IMG/VR virus record: IMGVR_UViG_3300037584_000080
Span: 1-24,900 of that record
Direction: 5' to 3' (one strand)
Length of the DNA: 24,900 nucleotides
Origin: a virus
The position numbers were made by a program, and so were the translations under genes. Numbering within the stretch: the first letter of the stretch is position 1; the number at the start of each line of letters is the position of its first letter. The notes below the pieces were generated by a model. It saw only the letters and a list, made by a program, of their open reading frames with translations. It searched no databases and was not told where the DNA came from. This document shows, in pieces, positions 1 to 10,200 of this stretch.

Positions 1-1
1 T

Positions 2-469
2 AATGACACTGCTGGAGCAGGTGATTCTGATGATTGGAATGATACCGCACCTACTGCCAATGTGTTTTCCGTAAAAACTCACAATCAAGTAAATGAAAGT
101 GGTGACGATTACCTAGCGTATGTATTTTCCTCGATTGAAGGCTATAGTAAATTTGGTTCGTTTTCAGGAAATTCAGCCGCTGATGGCACCTTTGTATATC
201 TAGGTTTTCGTCCCGCTTACATCTGGCTAAAACGCCATGATTCAGGTGGTGTTGATTGGTCTTTATATGACAATAAGCGAGAAGGCTATAACGTAGATAA
301 CGATAATTTACGAGCTTTTGCAGCTTCAGCAGCAACAGAGCAAACGGATAATGATATAGACTTTTTGTCAAATGGATTTAAATGTCGTAGAAATTTTGCG
401 AACAATCAAGGAAGTGTGCTGTTCTTTGCTTGGGCTGAAGCGCCATTTAAATTTTCTAATGCTCGATAG
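2..469 (+). CDS. Tail fibre/receptor-binding protein, C-terminal fragment (DUF7483-like)
   Basis: The reading frame is open from the window edge, so the start lies upstream and only about 155 C-terminal residues are visible. The segment runs from a Gly/Asp-rich linker into a compact module with the landmarks GSFSGN, FVYLGFRPAYIWLKR, IDFLSNGFK and FFAWAEAPFKFSNAR. These match the C-terminal module I know as DUF7483 in tail fibre-like proteins of marine phages. In that family the module sits at the distal end of large virion proteins and is presumed to contact the host surface. It opens the structural cluster and is followed after 9 bp by a small gene with its own GGAG ribosome site. An internal GTG at 62 is not a convincing start, because the upstream frame encodes similar sequence. 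Family call fairly sure; receptor binding is inferred. Confidence 0.8.
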   Translation, partial: NDTAGAGDSDDWNDTAPTANVFSVKTHNQVNESGDDYLAYVFSSIEGYSKFGSFSGNSAADGTFVYLGFRPAYIWLKRHDSGGVDWSLYDNKREGYNVDNDNLRAFAASAATEQTDNDIDFLSNGFKCRRNFANNQGSVLFFAWAEAPFKFSNAR

Positions 470-478
470 GAGATAATT

Positions 479-1045
479 ATGCCTTGGAAACTAGGAGATG
501 ACACAGTCAGAGAAGGGCGCGGATGGGTACATAACAATATCCAACACCCAAAAACTTGGATGCGTTACAGCGATGATTTAAAAAAACAATACGGTTTAAC
601 ATGGGAGGATCCACCAGCATCTGAAGCACCGTTTGATAACAGGTTTTATCATGGCAGACAGGTTAATGGCACCCTTATCCCTAAAAGCCTGGCAGATGTT
701 AATGAAGTGGACGCAGATGGTAATCCAGTAAATGATGCTGATGGCAATCAAATTGTAACACCCGGATTAAAAACAACATGGGTAGCACAAACAAAACGCA
801 CAGCAAATAACAAACTTGCAGTGCATGATTGGTATATTACTCGCAAAGCTGAAAAGTCTACAGCCATACCAAGTTCAGTCACAACATACAGGGATGCAGT
901 TCGCACTAAATGTGCAGAAATAGAGACAGCTTTAAATGGTGCGTCTGATTTAGCGGCATTTATGGCTTTGTTTGAGGATGAGCGTAATTCAGATGGCACA
1001 CTAAAAACTATTGCTAAAATTAATGATTGGCCTGATGAAATTTAA
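479..1045 (+). CDS. Hypothetical tail-fibre-associated protein (188 aa)
   Basis: 188 residues, starting at an ATG preceded by TAGGAGAT about 6 bp upstream; the fibre gene's stop codon overlaps this ribosome site. The N-terminal half is Trp/Tyr-rich (WKLGDDTVREGRGWVHNNIQHPKTW) and carries an acidic repeat (VDADGNPVNDADGNQ, residues about 78-92). The C-terminal half is probably helical: a charged segment followed by ALNGASDLAAFMALFEDERN and a final KINDWPDEI. Small proteins with this layout often follow fibre genes in marine phages and may act as fibre chaperones or accessory fibre parts, but I see no diagnostic motif. The location supports a structural or assembly role. Gene reality is secure; function unknown. 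Confidence 0.75.
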   Translation: MPWKLGDDTVREGRGWVHNNIQHPKTWMRYSDDLKKQYGLTWEDPPASEAPFDNRFYHGRQVNGTLIPKSLADVNEVDADGNPVNDADGNQIVTPGLKTTWVAQTKRTANNKLAVHDWYITRKAEKSTAIPSSVTTYRDAVRTKCAEIETALNGASDLAAFMALFEDERNSDGTLKTIAKINDWPDEI

Positions 1046-1056
1046 AGGAGAACTTC

Positions 1057-2943
1057 GTGCCTTTAACCAAGTTACAGTTCAAACCCGGAATCAACCGTGA
1101 CGTAACATCATACTCAAACGAAGGTGGTTGGGTTGATTGTGACAAGGTGCGTTTCCGGCAAGGATATCCAGAGGTTATTGGCGGTTGGGAAAAATACAGC
1201 CCTGAAACATATATTGGTACTGTAAGAGGATTGCACAACTGGGTAGCTCTTGATGGTGGAGATCTTTTAGGTCTGGGCACAGAGTCGAAGTACTATGTTG
1301 AGCAAGGTCAACAGTTCTATGATGTTACTCCTATAAGAAAAACTTCGACCAATAGCATAACTTTTGCTGCAACCAACGGCTCTTCTACTATTACTGTTAC
1401 GGACGCTAATCACTTAGCCGTGCAGGGTGACTTTGTTACCATATCTGGTGCGACTAGTTTGGGTGGACTTGTTACTGCTGCGGTTCTTAATCAAGAGTAT
1501 CAGATAGACTCAGTTCCAACTGCAAACACATATACAATTATTGCTAAAGATACCACTGGAGCAACAGTTACAGCAAATGCTAGTGACAGTGGTAACGGTG
1601 GCTCTGGTGTCGATGGCGTATATCAGATTAACTCTGGCCTTAATACAGGTGTTGGCGGCACAGGCTGGGGAGCGGGTACATGGGGCAGAGGCACATGGGG
1701 GTCTGCTGCGACACAGACTGTAGCAACACAGCTACGAATCTGGAGTCACGATAATTTTGGTGAGGATCTGTTAATAAACCCTCGTGATGCAGGCATATTC
1801 TACTGGGACAAAAGTGACGGTCTTACCTCAAGAGCGGTGAACATCAGCACTTTAGGTGGAGCAAGTGACGTTCCAACCATTTGCAAGCAGGTCATGGTGT
1901 CCGACGTTGATCGTCATGTCATAGCATTTGGGGCAGATACAATTAACACAGGTGAGCAAGATCCTTTGTTGATACGTTTCTCGTCACAGGAAACTGCCAC
2001 AGACTGGACACCAAAAGCTACAAACACAGCAGGAGATTTGAGGATCGGCGCTGGTTCCGAGTTTGTTCGAGCCGTAGAAACCAAACGTGAAATTATAATC
2101 TTTACTGATAGCTCCATGCATTCGATGCAATTTATCGGACCTCCATTTACTTTTGGCATACAGCCTTTGGCAACTAACATAACTATTATGGGGCCGAATG
2201 CTCCTGTCGCGGTCAATGATGCCATCTTCTGGATGGGCAGACAGAATTTCTATCTGTACGACGGACAGACAAAACAGTTGCCATGTACTGTTAAAGAAAG
2301 AGTTTTCTTCGACTTTGATTATGATCAGGCTGACAAGGTGTATGGCTCTGCAATATCAGAGTTTGGAGAGATAATCTGGTTCTACACTTCAAACACTAAC
2401 TCACTTGCTAATGGAGGCACAGGTGAGAATGATCGTTATGTAATCTATAACTATCAGGAGGGTGTCTGGTATTACGGAGATCTGGGTCGTTCAGCTTTCT
2501 TGGACAGAGGTATACGCACCTTCCCTATAGGTGCGGCAGACAATTATCTTTTCAATCACGAAACAGGGTACACTGACGATGGGGCAGTGATGACATCCAG
2601 ACTTGAATCCAGTCCCATTGATATGGGTGATGGAGATTTCTTCACATCTATACGACGAGTAATACCTGATTTTACATTCAATGGTTCTACAACCCCAGAT
2701 CCAACGGTCAACTTAACGCTACAGTCTAACAACTTTCCCGGTGGCAACTATCTACAAACGGAGCTATCCAAGGTAGACAGAACTGCAACCACGACCACGG
2801 TGCCTTTTGAACAGTTTACGAATAAAGCTGACGTTAGACTACGAGGCAGGGCGTTTACGTTGAAGGTTGATTGTGCTACGGCTGGTGTCCGGTGGAGACT
2901 TGGCAGTCCGAGGGTAGATCTTAGACAAGATGGCAGGCGCTAA
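1057..2943 (+). CDS. Phage tail/packaged-DNA stabilisation-type structural protein
   Basis: 628 residues with a GTG start, chosen because AAAGGAG lies 6 bp upstream and the conserved N-terminus begins there. The N-terminal block (KLQFKPGINRDVTSYSNEGGW, then VRFRQGYPEVIGGWEKY) is typical of a large marine-phage structural family often annotated as a tail tube or head-tail stabilisation protein, comparable in role to P22 gp10 or T7 gp12. Residues about 190-215 hold a Gly/Trp-rich stretch (GWGAGTWGRGTWG). The rest looks beta-rich, and the C-terminus ends in a basic RLGSPRVDLRQDGRR tail. It follows the fibre genes and overlaps the next gene by one base (TAATG). The virion role is well supported by family resemblance; the exact place in the tail is inferred. 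Confidence 0.8.
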   Translation: MPLTKLQFKPGINRDVTSYSNEGGWVDCDKVRFRQGYPEVIGGWEKYSPETYIGTVRGLHNWVALDGGDLLGLGTESKYYVEQGQQFYDVTPIRKTSTNSITFAATNGSSTITVTDANHLAVQGDFVTISGATSLGGLVTAAVLNQEYQIDSVPTANTYTIIAKDTTGATVTANASDSGNGGSGVDGVYQINSGLNTGVGGTGWGAGTWGRGTWGSAATQTVATQLRIWSHDNFGEDLLINPRDAGIFYWDKSDGLTSRAVNISTLGGASDVPTICKQVMVSDVDRHVIAFGADTINTGEQDPLLIRFSSQETATDWTPKATNTAGDLRIGAGSEFVRAVETKREIIIFTDSSMHSMQFIGPPFTFGIQPLATNITIMGPNAPVAVNDAIFWMGRQNFYLYDGQTKQLPCTVKERVFFDFDYDQADKVYGSAISEFGEIIWFYTSNTNSLANGGTGENDRYVIYNYQEGVWYYGDLGRSAFLDRGIRTFPIGAADNYLFNHETGYTDDGAVMTSRLESSPIDMGDGDFFTSIRRVIPDFTFNGSTTPDPTVNLTLQSNNFPGGNYLQTELSKVDRTATTTTVPFEQFTNKADVRLRGRAFTLKVDCATAGVRWRLGSPRVDLRQDGRR

Positions 2944-3233
2944 TGGCTACTAACGTAACTCCATTTCCGAGGCTACCCACCCCCGGTCAGCAGATTGACA
3001 CACAATATATAACGGATCTTGTAAGGGCTTTAGAGATCTTCTTGAAGCAGGCACAAAACCCACAGCTTAACTTTCCAGAAGTTCCAACTGATGGAAACAA
3101 CAATCTTCTTCAGCAAGGTGACATATATATTGCAGACGGTGGGTTTTTGAAAGTAGCAGGTAAGACAGAGATATTTAGCGGAAGCGTAGCAGCAACGGCA
3201 TCACTTGGAACTGTTACAGTTGCCGTTTCTTAG
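2943..3233 (+). CDS. Small virion-cluster protein of unknown function (96 aa)
   Basis: 96 residues. The ATG shares one base with the preceding TAA stop, so translation is probably coupled. The N-terminus is Pro-rich (FPRLPTPGQQIDTQYI), followed by a probable amphipathic helix (LVRALEIFLKQAQN) and a short beta-rich C-terminus (GDIYIADGGFLKVAGKTEIFSG). There is no signal peptide or membrane segment. Proteins of this size and layout sit directly downstream of the stabilisation-type protein in related marine phages; I do not know a demonstrated function. A minor tail or connector role is only suggested by position. Confidence 0.75.
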   Translation: MATNVTPFPRLPTPGQQIDTQYITDLVRALEIFLKQAQNPQLNFPEVPTDGNNNLLQQGDIYIADGGFLKVAGKTEIFSGSVAATASLGTVTVAVS

Positions 3234-3247
3234 CAAAACTGTATAAT
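3220..3247 (+). promoter_or_regulatory. Possible sigma70-type promoter inside the late block
   Basis: A perfect TATAAT hexamer (3242-3247) lies 16 bp downstream of TTGCCG (3220-3225; 4 of 6 matches to TTGACA). Predicted transcription would begin near 3254, about 20 bp before the next ATG. This 40-bp gap is the widest gap among the plus-strand genes, which fits a secondary promoter driving the internal virion proteins. The hexamer could also occur by chance in AT-rich spacer, and phage late genes often use other signals. Confidence 0.4.
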
Positions 3248-3273
3248 GACAGCACTATAAAAAGGTTTTTTTA

Positions 3274-4233
3274 ATGGCATTATTCGGCGGCATCGGTAAA
3301 AAACTAGGACTAGGCAGCGCCAGAGATACCTTTGGTGATAGCCTTGGCGGTCTTGTTGAAGGTGTTGGCGACACAATAAATGAGGCTCTGCCTACGATTG
3401 GTGCTGCTGTGGGATTTGCGATGGGTGGACCACAAGGCGCAGCCATAGGTTCTGGTCTTGGAACCTTTGCACAAGGTGGTAACAGCACAGAAGATATCCT
3501 GATAAACTCAGCCTTGGCCTTTGGTGCTGGGTCCGTGGCCCAAGGTTTTGGCATTCAGCCATCAACACAAACATCAGGTATAGGTCAGTTTATACCAGAC
3601 ACATCCGGGTTTTCGGCTTTTGGAATGGGACCGGGGGCAGAAGCTGCCGCAACAATTCCTGATGAGCTTGCCTTCTCACAGGGTACGTCAGGTTTGGCGG
3701 GAACTGATGCCGCTGGCGGTGGCATAGCTGACTTCTTCTCTGGCATGGATGCGGGTGATTATCTTTTGGCAGGGTCACTTGGCCTTGGTGCGTTGGGTGC
3801 GTTGGGTGGTTTAGGTGAAGGTGAAGGCGAAGCAGTTCCTGACAGACCACAGCCAAAGGGCGAAGCTTTTGGCACAGTTCAGGACAGAGATGGTAAGGTC
3901 TATGAAATAGCTGATCCTGTCCAACTTGCCGAGTACAATAAAAAGCTACAAGAGTACCAAAACCCAGACTTTAGATACGATACTGACAGAGTTGTAGTCA
4001 GAGCAAACGAAGGCGGTATCATGAACATGGCTCATGGTGGATCTTTCGATGAGGCTGTTGATGGTGAAGTGCAGGGTCCCGGAACTGGGACCTCGGACTC
4101 TGTACCTGCCAAGCTATCAGACGGGGAGTTTGTACTAACAGCCAAATCGGTACGAGGTGCTGGCGGTGGAGATAGAGATATCGGAGCAGCACGATTGTAT
4201 GATATGATGGCGGAACTGGAGGCAACAGCGTAA
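3274..4233 (+). CDS. Gly-rich virion protein with C-terminal SDGEF module
   Basis: 319 residues; ATG preceded by AAAAGG about 8 bp upstream. Residues 1-100 are Gly/Ala-rich with hydrophobic segments (TIGAAVGFAMGGPQGAAIGSGLG and LINSALAFGAGSVAQGFG), and another such stretch occurs near 165-183 (LLAGSLGLGALGALGGLG). They resemble the membrane-active glycine-zipper segments of proteins ejected into the host envelope. The C-terminal 70 residues form a distinct module: MNMAHGGSFDEAVDGEVQGPG, then SDSVPAKLSDGEFVLTAKSV, then DIGAARLYDMM. I recognise this module at the ends of many marine phage structural proteins. The gene ends in a TAATG overlap with the next. A virion or ejection role is inferred from composition and neighbours. 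Confidence 0.75.
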   Translation: MALFGGIGKKLGLGSARDTFGDSLGGLVEGVGDTINEALPTIGAAVGFAMGGPQGAAIGSGLGTFAQGGNSTEDILINSALAFGAGSVAQGFGIQPSTQTSGIGQFIPDTSGFSAFGMGPGAEAAATIPDELAFSQGTSGLAGTDAAGGGIADFFSGMDAGDYLLAGSLGLGALGALGGLGEGEGEAVPDRPQPKGEAFGTVQDRDGKVYEIADPVQLAEYNKKLQEYQNPDFRYDTDRVVVRANEGGIMNMAHGGSFDEAVDGEVQGPGTGTSDSVPAKLSDGEFVLTAKSVRGAGGGDRDIGAARLYDMMAELEATA

Positions 4234-5087
4234 TGTCAACACAGAACGTAACACAAACCACCCGTCTAGCTCCTTTTCAAGAGGACTTTCTTGCGGACAT
4301 CTTTGCACAGGCCGAGGCGCTCAAAGGCGCACAAATGCCGTATGCGCCGCAACAACTTGCCGGACTAAGTCAGCTTCAACAAGATGCCATTGCACAAGGT
4401 CAGGCAGGCATCGGTGCTTATCAGCCGTTCATGCAAGCAGCTACTCAAGCCGCGCAGCAGTCAGGTGCTTTTAATCAGCCGGGCGCAGTGTCTCAGTTTA
4501 TGAATCCATACGAGCAGGCTGTTATTGATCAATCGATGCAGGACATTGCACGGTCTGGTCAGATGCAGCAGAATCAGCTTGCAGCACAGGCCGCAGGTGC
4601 GGGGGCCTTTGGTGGATCTCGTCAGGGCATTGCACAAGGGGAACTATCTCGTAACATTATGGATCAGCAGGCTCGAACCGCAGCGCAGTTAAGGGCTTCC
4701 GGTTATGGTCAGGCGCAGCAGGCCGCACAAAACGCAGCACAACTCGCAGGCCAGCAAGCAGCACAGTATGGTACAATGGCTGGACAAGCACAGCAATTTG
4801 GTACACAGGATCTCAATACATTGCTTGGTCTTGGCAGTATGCAGCAGCAGCAAAGTCAGGCCGCTCTGGATGTGTCAAGACAGAATGCGTTGGCGCAGCA
4901 GGCTTTGCCGTTCCAGCAGGTAGGATTTATGTCGGACATCTTCCGTGGTGTGCCATCACTACAACAGACAAGCACGGCTACCACAACGCCGCCGCCTAGC
5001 ACGGGGTCACAGTTACTTGGTCTTGGTATTGCTGGCCTCGGTGCAGTTGGTCAGGCTGGTGGCTTTAACCAACTGTTTGGGGGCTAA
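4233..5087 (+). CDS. Gln/Ala-rich putative internal virion protein (284 aa)
   Basis: 284 residues, starting on the last base of the preceding stop. Composition is extreme: Gln and Ala dominate residues about 40-225 (for example AAQLAGQQAAQYGTMAGQAQ), as expected for long helices or a helical bundle rather than an enzyme. Recognisable blocks are FMNPYEQAVIDQSMQDI and GAGAFGGSRQGI, seen in homologous marine phage proteins of unknown function. The C-terminus is Pro/Thr-rich and then hydrophobic and Gly-rich (LLGLGIAGLGAVGQAGG). Between two other large virion-type genes, a role as an internal or ejected protein is plausible but unproven. Confidence 0.75.
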   Translation: MSTQNVTQTTRLAPFQEDFLADIFAQAEALKGAQMPYAPQQLAGLSQLQQDAIAQGQAGIGAYQPFMQAATQAAQQSGAFNQPGAVSQFMNPYEQAVIDQSMQDIARSGQMQQNQLAAQAAGAGAFGGSRQGIAQGELSRNIMDQQARTAAQLRASGYGQAQQAAQNAAQLAGQQAAQYGTMAGQAQQFGTQDLNTLLGLGSMQQQQSQAALDVSRQNALAQQALPFQQVGFMSDIFRGVPSLQQTSTATTTPPPSTGSQLLGLGIAGLGAVGQAGGFNQLFGG

Positions 5088-5089
5088 CG

Positions 5090-7252
5090 ATGAATCCGCT
5101 ACACCGTAAAATGTTTCGTCAGCCCGGTATGTCAAGACAACCTGCCGGGATCTTGGCCTCATCACCTGAGTTATCCAACGTGGTTCGTCAACGTATGGGT
5201 CAGCCTGTGCAGATGGCGAATGGTGGGCAGACCGTGACAGATTACATGTCTGCCATTAGAGACTTGGCAGCAAAGGGTGACAAGGCAACGCTTAACAACA
5301 TTGCCACAGATCAACGCCTCCCACGTTCTGTGCAGATGGCAGCGGCAAATGCTTTGGCTGGTCGCTCCGGTGTGCCAGATCAAATTCAAGCAGCACCTGT
5401 GTCCGATGCTGAAAGAATGGCAGCTAATCGTTCAAACTTAGCTGCGCTTCGCTCGGCGCAAGGTCTGGGTCAAGGCGCTGATATTGAAACTGTTCCAAGT
5501 GATCCGTTGCTTAAAGTCGGAAAAGTAAACTTTGGAAACATCCTGTCAGATGCTACAGGTCGTCAGCCAGTTGGTCAGTCTGAAGGTGGTAAAAAGCGCA
5601 GTGCAGCCTTGACTGATGCTCCGGGCAAGATAGCCTCCGGTCTTACGTCAGGTATAGGACAGGTGTTCGATGAGTTGGGTAATATAATGCCTCAAGCAGC
5701 AGGATACGCCCCTTCTGGACCTCGTTCTTCTTATGTGACTCCTCGCGGTATTAAAGATCGCGGTAAGGCAGCAATGGGAATGACAGACGATCCTTATGTA
5801 AATCCAGATGGCTCTGAAAGACTAGTTCGTAATCCTGTCACAGGAGAGTTAGGACCCGGAACGGCTAGAAACATTGACGCAGCTATTTCTGCAAGACTCG
5901 CCGATGATGATGTTACAGCAGGCGAAGAGTTAGCCGCGTCTTCACGCATTTTCACGGATCCTGATGAAATTTTCCCAGATGCGGCCAGCGCAACCAAACC
6001 TCCAACAGATGTAACACCAAGAAAAGTTAGCACGATAGACTCGGATGCTAAAACCACCCCGGCAGGGCAGCTTCAATCAATTTTTGGTCGAGACCTGAGT
6101 CCTTCAGAAGTTACACAGTCCTTTGAAGCTGACATTAATAAATTTAATAATGCTTATTTGACAGGTATTACTGAAAATAAAGAGGCTGTCATAGACTCTG
6201 AGGCGAGACTAAAAAGCGCAACAGAACTGTTTGACAAAACTCTTAACGAAAAAAGAAAAACCGCGAAAGAATTTACCCTTGAGGATGTAAAAGACGAAGC
6301 CTTAAAAATTTCTGGAATAGATAAGACAGACTACGACGATAAGAGGAAAGATGCATTTTTCATGGGTCTGATGAGAGCGGGATTAGCTATTGCAGCAGGC
6401 GAAAGTCCAAATACATTGACTAATGTTGCTCGAGGATTGGGTGTTGGCTTAGAGGGATATGGAAAAGATATTTCAACTCTAAATGCACAAGAGCGCGAAG
6501 ATAGAAAAGAGCTTCGTGCCATATCCATGGACCTTATAAAAACAAAAAATGATAGAGAAATGGCGCTAACCGCCGCTGAAAACGAACATCTTTATCAAAG
6601 ACAGAGGTTGGCTCAAGCAGAAAAACAAGGTGCTGATTCAGCCTTATTGGCCGCTCAAAACAGAGAAAACAGCTACAAGTTAAACGGTTTGCAATTGCAG
6701 GCTAATCTTTCGTATCAGTTAAATCAATTAAAACAAGCTGATAAAAAACTAGCAGTAGACACTGCTTATAAAGAGTGGTCTGCCAAAATAGCGATGCTAC
6801 CGGAAGAAGCTAAACAAACAATGGTTATTGATGGATTCGGTGGGTACAACGCAAAAACTGGACAGTTTGAACTAACTGAAGAAGGTCAAACATATTACAA
6901 AAATCTTGTAGCTTTGGGATCCAAATCTAGTTACAAAATCACTGACTTGGATAAGCAGGCAAACGCTTTATCAACTGGAGGCAATTTATTCGGTGTAAAT
7001 TTAAGCACTGATTCTGCTACTGCAAAAAATCAGTCTTTAAGATGGATGACTAATTTTAAAGAACGCTACGATAAGGCTAGTCAAGACATAACTGATCCTT
7101 TGAAAAAAACAGAAGCGGAAAAACAAAGAACAGCGATTCTCACCGAGTGGCAGATGAGTGAGTCTCCAACTATTAGTACGAAAGAAGAGTTTGACGCTCT
7201 TCCATCTGGATCCATGTTTGTACAAAACAATGTACTACAAAGAAAACCATAG
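5090..7252 (+). CDS. Large putative internal virion protein (720 aa)
   Basis: 720 residues, starting 2 bp after the previous stop. The N-terminus carries FRQPGMSRQPAGILASSPEL followed by VRQRMGQPVQMANGG, a block I associate with large internal proteins of marine phages. Residues about 20-400 are low-complexity and probably poorly ordered. Residues about 340-560 are charged and helical, a likely coiled coil (ESPNTLTNVARGLGVGLEGYG, then dense Glu/Lys/Gln heptad-like sequence). No catalytic motif was seen. Base composition changes within the gene: two 60-base lines in the first part count 31 and 33 G+C, whereas three after position 6120 count 14, 25 and 22. This suggests a recombination boundary. 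The function, probably structural or ejected, is inferred from size and position. Confidence 0.75.
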   Translation: MNPLHRKMFRQPGMSRQPAGILASSPELSNVVRQRMGQPVQMANGGQTVTDYMSAIRDLAAKGDKATLNNIATDQRLPRSVQMAAANALAGRSGVPDQIQAAPVSDAERMAANRSNLAALRSAQGLGQGADIETVPSDPLLKVGKVNFGNILSDATGRQPVGQSEGGKKRSAALTDAPGKIASGLTSGIGQVFDELGNIMPQAAGYAPSGPRSSYVTPRGIKDRGKAAMGMTDDPYVNPDGSERLVRNPVTGELGPGTARNIDAAISARLADDDVTAGEELAASSRIFTDPDEIFPDAASATKPPTDVTPRKVSTIDSDAKTTPAGQLQSIFGRDLSPSEVTQSFEADINKFNNAYLTGITENKEAVIDSEARLKSATELFDKTLNEKRKTAKEFTLEDVKDEALKISGIDKTDYDDKRKDAFFMGLMRAGLAIAAGESPNTLTNVARGLGVGLEGYGKDISTLNAQEREDRKELRAISMDLIKTKNDREMALTAAENEHLYQRQRLAQAEKQGADSALLAAQNRENSYKLNGLQLQANLSYQLNQLKQADKKLAVDTAYKEWSAKIAMLPEEAKQTMVIDGFGGYNAKTGQFELTEEGQTYYKNLVALGSKSSYKITDLDKQANALSTGGNLFGVNLSTDSATAKNQSLRWMTNFKERYDKASQDITDPLKKTEAEKQRTAILTEWQMSESPTISTKEEFDALPSGSMFVQNNVLQRKP

Positions 7253-7261
7253 GAGAATACT

Positions 7262-10200
7262 ATGGCAGAGGATCTGTTCGGTGTACCCGTAGCAGAAGAA
7301 GAACAGCTTTTCGGTGTGCCTGTATCACAAGAACAATCACTCTTGGGTCAGCCCGTATCACAAATTACTGAACCGGATGCAGAGAAAGAAGAAGAGACAA
7401 GTACTTTTTCTGACATAGCACAGGGCGTGGGTGCAGGCTTGATTGGCTTGCCCCAAGGCATTGCTGAAACTGGTGCTGCCGTTATAGATTCTATCGCCGA
7501 CACTAACACCAGCAGAGCGGTTACCAAAGGTTTTGAATCAGCTAAAGATTTTCTTGGATTTACTCCCGAGACAACAGCAGGTAAGACAGCAGAGTCCATA
7601 ACCACATTTGGTGCAGCATTGATTCCTGTAATCGGATGGGTAGGCAGGGCAAGTTCCGTTGCTCGAGGTGCCGCCACACTGCCCTCAAAAAGCATACTGA
7701 AAGCTGGCGCTGATACCTTTGGTAAGTCAAAACCCGGTAAAGCTCTTCTTGGATCTGACAATACATTCACTGCCAGAGCAAAGTTAGCTGCAACAACGAG
7801 TCTTACGGCTGGTGCTGCTGAGATGATTATTGCTCCAGATGGTACAGCAACTCTTGCAGACTCTTTTGATGTGTTACCAGATGCACTGGAGACAGAAGTT
7901 GATAGTGGACTTCAAGGCAGAGATGAAGCGTTTCGCAGACTCAGAAATAAATTAAGAATGGGAGTTGAAGGCACGGCTGTAGGGGTGGGCTTTGAAGCTT
8001 TGTTCCCGGCTCTTGGAGTTACAACCAGAGCCGTGAGTATGATTCCGGGTGTGCCAGCAGCCGCTCGAGCTTTTAGTGCAGGTTTTGATTATCTGGGCGG
8101 AAAACTATCTGGAGCCTTTGATGGTAGAGTGGGTAAATATTTTACATCAGCAGGTGAGACACCAAAAAATATTTTTGAAGATCTAAGAACAATAGACAAC
8201 GTAACAGATCAAGAGGCACAGACTGCTGCAAATCTTTTCGCATCATTTGACAGAGAAGCTCGTAAAGTTGTGAAAGGTCAGAAGCTCTTTGGTCGCGGCA
8301 AAGAGGGAGTGCAAAAAGCTTATGATGATTTGTTGTCTTTTCTTGAGGGTGATGTAAAGGCTCTTGATGACTACGGAAAAAATGTGGTGGCTGCTGCCAA
8401 CAAGATGCGTAATCAGGTGGATGAGTTAACTGACAGAGGTATAAAAGAGTTAGAGGATTCTGTTGCCGCTGGAACTGTCAACAGAGATTTAGCAGATGCT
8501 GCAATAAAAGAGATGGAACACAACCGTGGTTCTTACTTGCGTAGACTATACGAGGGTGCATTCGATCCTGAGACAGTCACCATGAAAGACGTTGCTAAAA
8601 AGCCAGCTTACAAAAAAGCCGTAGATCAAATCGCTAAAGCCATGCAAAAAGCTGATCCAAAGCTGACTACACCAGATGCTGTTAGCAACGCTAAGATGGA
8701 GATAAATAAGTTTTTTACCAAAGCTTCTCTTGATGAGAGATTAGATCCAGAGGCAGCGGTCAAGATAATGGAGAGGGCTGCAACAACAGGTAAGGTTGGC
8801 GCAGCATCAAGACCTTTGTATCAGTTGTCAGAAGAGATGTTTAAAAAACGGACTAAGTTTATGGAAAGAGCACCCGCCTTGCGTGAGCTTTTGAATGAAG
8901 TTCGAGAACCAAAAGAACTGTACATTAGAACTGTATCAGATCTATCTAAGTTTGAAACAAGCAGTAAGTTTTTTCGTGAGTTTGCTCAAACAGAAAGAGT
9001 TTCTTACGACGATGCAATTAATTTCTTTAATGCCGGAGCTAGGCCGTTAGTTATTTCAGGTGAAAACGTAGGAAAAGGTGCACAGAAAACTTTACAGGAT
9101 GCCGGATATATTAGACTTGGAGACAGAAAAGCTATAGAGGGCAAAGGCTCTGGCAAAACAATATTTTCTGGAAAGTTTGGAGATTTAACGGGTGAGTATG
9201 TACCAACAGAAATATATAATGCTTTAACCACACCTGTTAGAAACACAAACATAGCAACAGAATTGCTGGCTATATCTTTGCAGGCCAAGGGCATATCTCA
9301 GATGGGTAAGACTGTCCTTAACCCGATAGGACAAATGCGTAACTTTTTATCAGGCACCTTTATGGTGGGTGCGAATGGTAACCTGCCACGAAATACAGAA
9401 CTTGGAGAAGCTTTTGACGCGGTGTTCAAAAAGGCTTCAGCATTATCCGATGAAGAATCTGACAGATTCTTTTCTATGATTGGTGATCTTGGTCTTGTTG
9501 ACGAAAACCTAGCGGTCAACGAGATGCAACTGTTGCTGCGAGAACAGTATGGAAGAGCTTCTGCAAAGTCTGCAACTAATCTAAATAGTCTAATAGAGAA
9601 AACTCCCGGAGTCAGGGGCTTACAAAAAATATATTCAGACACTGATACTTTTTGGAAGACAGTTGGGTTCATCGGAGAGAAAGCAAAGTACGGAGCAGCA
9701 TTCCGTAAAGCTGGTTTAGATCCTGACAATCTTGGTGATATTTCTTCTGGCCTTGTACAATCCGGTCTTGCACCTCGAACCTCGGAACTCACTGGCAGGC
9801 ATGGTTTTTTAAATGTGTTCGCATCAGACATTGTTAAAGAGACAATGCCTATATATTCACGGGTGCCAGAGGTTATAAAATCTATCCGTAAGATACCTGT
9901 GGCTGGAAACTTCGTGGCCTTTCCGGCAGAGGTCATCCGTAACACTGCCAACATCGTGCAACGCGGGACCAGAGAACTTGGATTTAAAGCATCAGATGAA
10001 CTTATTGAATCAATTAAATCTTCAAGAAATTTTACAGACGAGCAGGCTATTGCTGCTGCGAGACAACTAGAACGTGAAGTAAGAGCCATCGGTGCTAATC
10101 GCTTGACCAGCTACATCGCATCGGCAGGTGTCATACCTGCCGCCGTTGCAAAAGCTAGTTACGCAGCAACAGGTGTATCTGAAGAAGATGTTGAGGCTAT

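Noticed and set aside
9298-10089. Minus-strand frame of 263 codons inside the giant virion gene
   Set aside because: Ser/Pro/Arg-rich shadow of a conserved plus-strand frame, no ribosome site, no neighbours on that strand.
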